Shown in pieces: positions 5,320 through 5,746 of a stretch of 5,746 nt of DNA. The notes under the pieces were generated by a model. It had not been told where the DNA came from. It saw only the letters and a program-made list of their open reading frames with translations, and made no database searches. The stretch comes from Thermococcus sp. GTDB taxonomy: Archaea > Methanobacteriota_B > Thermococci > Thermococcales > Thermococcaceae. Made by a program: the position numbers and the translations under genes. Positions within the stretch are counted from its first letter, which is position 1, and each line of letters starts with the position of its first letter. Where the stretch lies: assembly GCA_027001105.1 (NCBI GenBank), contig JALTMZ010000090.1:1-5746 (forward strand). Direction: 5' to 3'.

Positions 5320-5746
5320 TCAGCTCTTTCCAAAAATATCATTTACGGCAGTTAAGAACTCGCTCGCTTTAACGACGTCTCTCACATCTATATGTTCATT
5401 CTTCGTGTGTGAGATGTCCAAGTTGCCGGGTCCAAAGACTATGGTCTTCGTTCCGTTGTACATGAAGTTTATTGCATCTGTCCAGCTCCTCATTCCTCCA
5501 AATTCATCTAAGCCAGTTAAATCCATTGCTCTCTTAGCTATCTGCACGATCTCCTCGCTCTCATCAAGCTCATAGCCATCCCATATCTCTGTGTATTCAT
5601 ATCTCAGCGTGTATTCCTCAAGTATTGGGTCAAATAAGTCAAGAATATCCTCCACTTCCTGCTCCGGTAACAGACGGGCTTCAAGACGACCCTTACATAG
5701 AGCTGGAATTAGGTAATATGGATTCTCGCAGACAAGTTCTTGAAGT
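5320..5746 (-). CDS. C-terminal part of an M20-family metallopeptidase/deacylase (ArgE/DapE/carboxypeptidase type; 5' end outside window)
   Basis: The frame is open from the right edge of the window to the TGA at 5320-5322, about 141 residues. A GTG at 5653-5655 looks like a start but is internal, because family-like sequence continues upstream of it (PYYLIPALCKGRLEARLLPE), which resembles a strand-turn of the M20 dimerisation domain. The catalytic-domain tail follows: FGGMRSWTDAINF (in place of the usual 'g.sDar.f'), TKTIVFGPGNLDISHTKNEH and a terminal helix. The histidine of SHTKNE (codon 5407-5409) matches the last conserved zinc ligand of the family. M20 enzymes are cytoplasmic two-metal hydrolases that cleave amide bonds, for example in acetylornithine, succinyl-diaminopimelate, LysW-lysine or peptides. 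The metal-binding N-terminal half is outside the window, so the substrate cannot be named. Confidence 0.85.
   Translation of the reverse strand, partial: LQELVCENPYYLIPALCKGRLEARLLPEQEVEDILDLFDPILEEYTLRYEYTEIWDGYELDESEEIVQIAKRAMDLTGLDEFGGMRSWTDAINFMYNGTKTIVFGPGNLDISHTKNEHIDVRDVVKASEFLTAVNDIFGKS

Noticed and set aside
5320..5655. A complete 111-residue gene starting at the GTG at 5653-5655
   Set aside because: The same frame stays open to the window edge and the upstream residues fit the M20 dimerisation domain, so this GTG is an internal Val codon of a larger gene.
1..5746. CRISPR array, tRNA or rRNA gene, transposase or insertion-sequence ends
   Set aside because: No regularly spaced repeats, tRNA-like cloverleaf arms, rRNA-like stretches or transposase motifs were seen on either strand by eye.

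Overview
The window looks like chromosomal DNA of a hyperthermophilic archaeon of the order Thermococcales (Thermococcus, Pyrococcus or a relative). The evidence is moderate AT-richness, Lys/Glu-rich proteins with AGA/AGG arginines, archaeal TATA-type promoters, a GGTGA-type ribosome binding site, oligo-T terminators, and the gene families present: an Lhr-type helicase, an archaeal ATPase with a DUF234 domain, and a HepT/MNT pair. The genus call is inference from style and gene content, not from a marker gene.

Layout from left to right. Bases 1-166 hold the 3' end of a plus-strand gene that resembles the C-terminus of an iron-containing alcohol dehydrogenase. Its stop overlaps by 10 bp, tail to tail, the end of a minus-strand operon at 157-928 (or 937). 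That operon encodes an MNT-type nucleotidyltransferase antitoxin (MntA-like) followed, with an 8-bp overlap, by a HepT-type HEPN RNase toxin. Both carry complete catalytic motifs. A 51-bp gap then separates this operon from a divergent plus-strand gene at 980-3757, a 925-residue Lhr-type superfamily 2 helicase with a C-terminal zinc ribbon. One AT-rich element at 951-958 is placed to act as TATA box for both directions.

After a 26-bp convergent gap comes a minus-strand archaeal AAA ATPase/DUF234 gene at 3784-5178. Its promoter region holds a perfect 14-bp palindrome between the predicted TATA box and the predicted transcription start, a good operator candidate. The right edge (5320-5746, minus) is the C-terminal part of an M20-family metallopeptidase/deacylase, followed by a strong oligo-T terminator.

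The metabolic genes at the two edges are ordinary. The middle is accessory in character: a toxin-antitoxin pair, a nucleic-acid helicase and an ATPase with a nuclease-like domain. Nothing shows that these three form one system. The toxin-antitoxin pair works as a unit by known family biochemistry; its link to the helicase is only a probable shared promoter. I found no RNA gene, CRISPR array, insertion sequence or replication origin.
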